The notes below the pieces were generated by a model. It ran no database searches. It worked only from the letters and a program-made list of their open reading frames with translations, and had not been told where the DNA came from. From Paenibacillaceae bacterium (GTDB lineage: Bacteria > Bacillota > Bacilli > Paenibacillales > Paenibacillaceae), in NCBI GenBank assembly GCA_004134985.1, contig REGQ01000001.1, positions 248,001-312,000 on the forward strand: a stretch of DNA of 64,000 bases. The letters are read 5' to 3'. Shown in pieces: positions 61,606-64,000 of the stretch; the stretch's first letter is position 1; every line of letters starts with the position of its first letter. Made by a program: the position numbers and the translations under genes.

Positions 61606-63381
61606 TCATAGAACGTTTAGCCGCTCTCTTGAGCGGTTTTTTTGTGTTCGGTCGACCTTCACAAATTTACTGTCCACCGCCTCAACCTCTCTCTTCTCAC
61701 CTAAACGATAGGTAGGGCCCTGGGCACCGGCAAGCTGAAACTCATCTCCAATTTGCAGCACATACTTTTTGTAAGGCACCATTAATTGTCCCTGCAGCCA
61801 ACTGCCGTTTCGAGAGCCCAAATCCTTCACACTGCAGCCTGTCTTATCGACTTTCAACTCCAAATGGGCGCGTGACAATCCTGCTTCATTATCTACGTAA
61901 TCAGCCGACTCTGCCGCTCTTCCAATAATTGTTTTCCCTTCGCTCAGCGGCAGGTTCTGCGCAACGCCAGCTGCCACACGTTCCAGCGAATAGCGAACCT
62001 GTCGACGATCGACAGCCCGATCCGTGTGATGTTCATTATTATCTTCCATTTGTTTGGGCGAAAGCAGTACGGTCCGATCCTGCTGAATGGGCGGCTCTCC
62101 TTCTTCATCGTCAAAATGTTGCAAGCCCGGTGCTGCGGCCGCCGCCTCCCTGCTTTCCGACGACACCTGTGACGTTTTCCAAGCGGAAGAACTTCCCGTT
62201 TCACCTCCTGCACTCGTCTCAAGGGGTTGTTTGTTCCAGCGCCAGTCTTCGCCGCCTTCTAACGGATCGCTTGTCCACCTTCTCGCGTCGGTGGAAGGCA
62301 AGCTGTCACCTGCAAGAACCTCCTCTTCATCCGATTGGCTCCCCTTCCACTTCTGCCGGATAACGAACACCGTCCCAAACACGATTAACGTGATGCCTAT
62401 TGACAGAATCAGATGTGATGTTGAGCGATTGTCCAAATAAAGATAACGCCATACTGCCGCACTCACTGTAATCGCAATTGAAATTGCAATCCAGTCCGCA
62501 CGCGATGAACGCTGCCTGTCCTCCGCTGACGAAACGTCGAAAACGGCTTTCCCTTTAATATTTGTCGAGCTTCCGCCATCACCTTCCCTGTTATACACTT
62601 CACTTTGTTGAAGCAAGCGATTGGAAGCAGCACTGACGTCATATTCGCCATTGTCCATGGTTGGTGCCGAGTTGTTGTTCGTGATGTTAGGCAAGCTACC
62701 ATGGTCATGCCTGCCAGGTTTCCTTCCCTCATCGCTGAGCGGCATCGGACTTGCTCCCGCTTCTAATGATGAGTGGCGTGACATCTCCCCTTTCTCATCA
62801 TAGGCAGCAAATCCGCCAGCAAGCAGAGTTAGCAACAAATCTTTCATCGCTGCCGCACTGCCCTCTGTCTTCTCAAGCACATGAAGAATTTTTTGCAAAC
62901 CTGCGCCATCAACACGCTCAATATGAGCGGTCCACCGGACTGCCAGTGACAGCAGCGCATCCTTTAAACTCCGGAATGACGCCCCTTCGCGCAATGGCAT
63001 ATATACAAGTCCGATATCTTCCCATTCTGTCCCAACAAAGATGTAATTCTCATGGAGAACAACCCCTTCAGCTCTCAGCATATAGTGTTTGCAATTATCC
63101 AACACTTCTACGACGGCCAGCAGCAGCGCATAATAATCATTCATTGTAAAGGAACTGTGCTGGAGCCTGCCTGTCAGCATGCGTCTACCAGTCAACAAAT
63201 AACGAAAGGTAATCCGGTCATCTATTTCAAGCCACTCTACGTCCAGCAAACCTGGAATTGGCGCCGCATGCAGCATTTGCAGCTCAAGCTCATCCAGATC
63301 GCCTCGTGTAAATCCACCATCCCGGTCGATAATCATTTCATGTCCTTTTCCCATTTCAAAATCTACCCGATAGCCATTCAT
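61606..63381 (-). CDS. DUF6382-FHA domain protein of a Tad-type pilus operon
   Basis: 591 residues. N-terminal DUF6382-like region (about 1-195), a Ser/Asn-rich linker, two membrane helices (about 295-345: IAISIAITVSAAVWRYLYL and LILSIGITLIVFGTVFVI), another linker, and a C-terminal FHA domain (about 490-570) with GRAAESADYVDN, LSRAHLEL and LGSRNGSWLQG. FHA domains bind phosphothreonine, implying signalling by a Ser/Thr kinase. It follows a prepilin peptidase gene, as in the Flp/Tad loci of Paenibacillaceae. Confidence 0.82.
   Translation of the reverse strand: MNGYRVDFEMGKGHEMIIDRDGGFTRGDLDELELQMLHAAPIPGLLDVEWLEIDDRITFRYLLTGRRMLTGRLQHSSFTMNDYYALLLAVVEVLDNCKHYMLRAEGVVLHENYIFVGTEWEDIGLVYMPLREGASFRSLKDALLSLAVRWTAHIERVDGAGLQKILHVLEKTEGSAAAMKDLLLTLLAGGFAAYDEKGEMSRHSSLEAGASPMPLSDEGRKPGRHDHGSLPNITNNNSAPTMDNGEYDVSAASNRLLQQSEVYNREGDGGSSTNIKGKAVFDVSSAEDRQRSSRADWIAISIAITVSAAVWRYLYLDNRSTSHLILSIGITLIVFGTVFVIRQKWKGSQSDEEEVLAGDSLPSTDARRWTSDPLEGGEDWRWNKQPLETSAGGETGSSSAWKTSQVSSESREAAAAAPGLQHFDDEEGEPPIQQDRTVLLSPKQMEDNNEHHTDRAVDRRQVRYSLERVAAGVAQNLPLSEGKTIIGRAAESADYVDNEAGLSRAHLELKVDKTGCSVKDLGSRNGSWLQGQLMVPYKKYVLQIGDEFQLAGAQGPTYRLGEKREVEAVDSKFVKVDRTQKNRSRERLNVL
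61621..61643 (+). terminator. terminator of the TIGR01777 gene, inside the convergent gene
   Basis: CCGCTC-TCTT-GAGCGG followed by seven Ts. It lies within the last codons of the convergent FHA gene (stop 61606), so its stem also encodes that protein's C-terminus. Confidence 0.85.
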
Positions 63382-63450
63382 CGCTTTCTCCTCCTTTCAA
63401 CGTTCAAGCGGTCATTCACAGCGATATTCCCTCCGTTTATCGGCTCAAAA

Positions 63451-63969
63451 CTATAAGTTGATTTGAAATTCAAAAAACCAGGCGGCGGCAGCACCCGGTG
63501 CAACGGCCAGCATAAACGGAAATTTAATGAGCGGTTTGACGCTGTTCGCGGACCGCAACCGACTCATAGCAGCAGGGATCAGCAGGGACATGAGCCGCGT
63601 TGCAAAGCTGCGCATAAAGGAGCGGTTGCAAACAAGTACGATCGCTCCAATTGCGCCAGCAAACAAAATCGAGTAGATGAAAACATTACCAACTGCCGCC
63701 GCTCCCACCAATGAGCCGAGTGCTGCAAACAGCTTAACATCCCCTGCTCCGACGCCCTTTAGCAAATACAGGACAAGCAGCATTGCGAATCCTGCCGCCG
63801 TTCCCCCCAACGTATACAGAAAGCCGTCTACCCCGCCTATTGCAACATGATAAATCCATCCGCAAATGCAGGCTGTAAATGTCAAGCGATTCGGAATTAA
63901 TGCAGATCTTACATCGGTAACAAATGCAATGACGAGCAGTACAGCTGCAGCAATTGCACTAACTCCCAT
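63451..63969 (-). CDS. type IV prepilin peptidase (A24, CpaA/TadV-like)
   Basis: 172 residues, about six hydrophobic helices. Catalytic aspartates: Asp19 in FVTDVRSALIPNRLT and Asp77 in GVGAGDVKLFAALG. It lacks the N-terminal methylase domain of PilD, as do TadV-type enzymes. It matures Flp prepilins at the membrane. A GGGAGGAGGG site precedes the ATG, and the operon presumably continues past the right edge. The gap to the FHA gene is 69 bases. Confidence 0.92.
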   Translation of the reverse strand: MGVSAIAAAVLLVIAFVTDVRSALIPNRLTFTACICGWIYHVAIGGVDGFLYTLGGTAAGFAMLLVLYLLKGVGAGDVKLFAALGSLVGAAAVGNVFIYSILFAGAIGAIVLVCNRSFMRSFATRLMSLLIPAAMSRLRSANSVKPLIKFPFMLAVAPGAAAAWFFEFQINL

Positions 63970-64000
63970 GTTGCCCTCCTCCCGCCAGTTCAGCTGGCTT

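Overview
The window looks like a chromosome segment of an endospore-forming Firmicute of the Paenibacillus/Cohnella type. The reasons are a cotJABC spore-coat operon, a YtvI-like sporulation membrane protein, strong GGAGG ribosome sites, a mixed base composition, and a PBSX-order (Bacillus xkd) contractile-tail locus. The genus is inferred; no rRNA or tRNA is present to settle it.

Layout. 1-8 kb: an edge-truncated Gfo/Idh/MocA oxidoreductase, a ROK repressor, an SLC13 anion transporter with RCK_C domains, a DJ-1/PfpI protein, a CBS protein and a nucleotidyltransferase. The spacers between them are rich in degenerate repeats and short palindromes. 8.15-22.5 kb: a compact contractile-tail island. 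On the minus strand it encodes an ArpU/sigma-like activator, tail terminator, YkzM, sheath, tube, a tail chaperone with a programmed -1 frameshift, a tape measure with four 56-residue repeats, the XkdP-Q-R-S-T-U hub and baseplate, a collagen-like or polyglycine-like tail fibre and two small distal proteins. A divergent Xre repressor/ImmA protease pair sits on the plus strand. There is no terminase, portal, capsid, integrase, holin or endolysin. I read it as a domesticated headless tail particle (tailocin-like) with its own genetic switch and no local lysis module.

22.6-34.7 kb: a MarR regulator, an unidentified 0.84-kb element bounded by 20-bp inverted repeats, a serine beta-lactamase-like hydrolase, cotJABC, YtvI, a YfkAB radical-SAM protein, two HD-GYP c-di-GMP phosphodiesterases flanking a YunD-like nucleotidase, and two NlpC/P60-type enzymes. 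35-45 kb: a split chromate transporter, a Cof-type HAD phosphatase, a sulfate ABC transporter (cysT-cysW-cysA-binding protein), a DUF4383 protein, YigZ/YvyE, glucose-6-phosphate isomerase and a polysaccharide deacetylase.

45.5-53.1 kb: a carbohydrate-catabolic regulon in two minus-strand operons: (i) two TIM-barrel isomerase/epimerases, a Gfo/Idh/MocA dehydrogenase, an AraC regulator and a xylose-isomerase-like enzyme; (ii) a zinc-type alcohol dehydrogenase and a PhyH dioxygenase. Both promoters carry the same roughly 40-bp block placed identically against matching -35/-10 elements, and the second has a canonical cre (CcpA) site. 53.2-64 kb: ppnP, transketolase, two small envelope/AIM24 genes, purU, an extended endonuclease IV, a DUF2621 protein, a lipoprotein, a TIGR01777 epimerase, and the start of a Tad/Flp-type pilus operon (prepilin peptidase, then a DUF6382-FHA protein) that enters from the right edge.

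Another recurring feature is four clusters of short palindromes in intergenic DNA. Each has its own core sequence, but neighbouring centres lie about 50 or 60 bp apart, close to whole numbers of helical turns.
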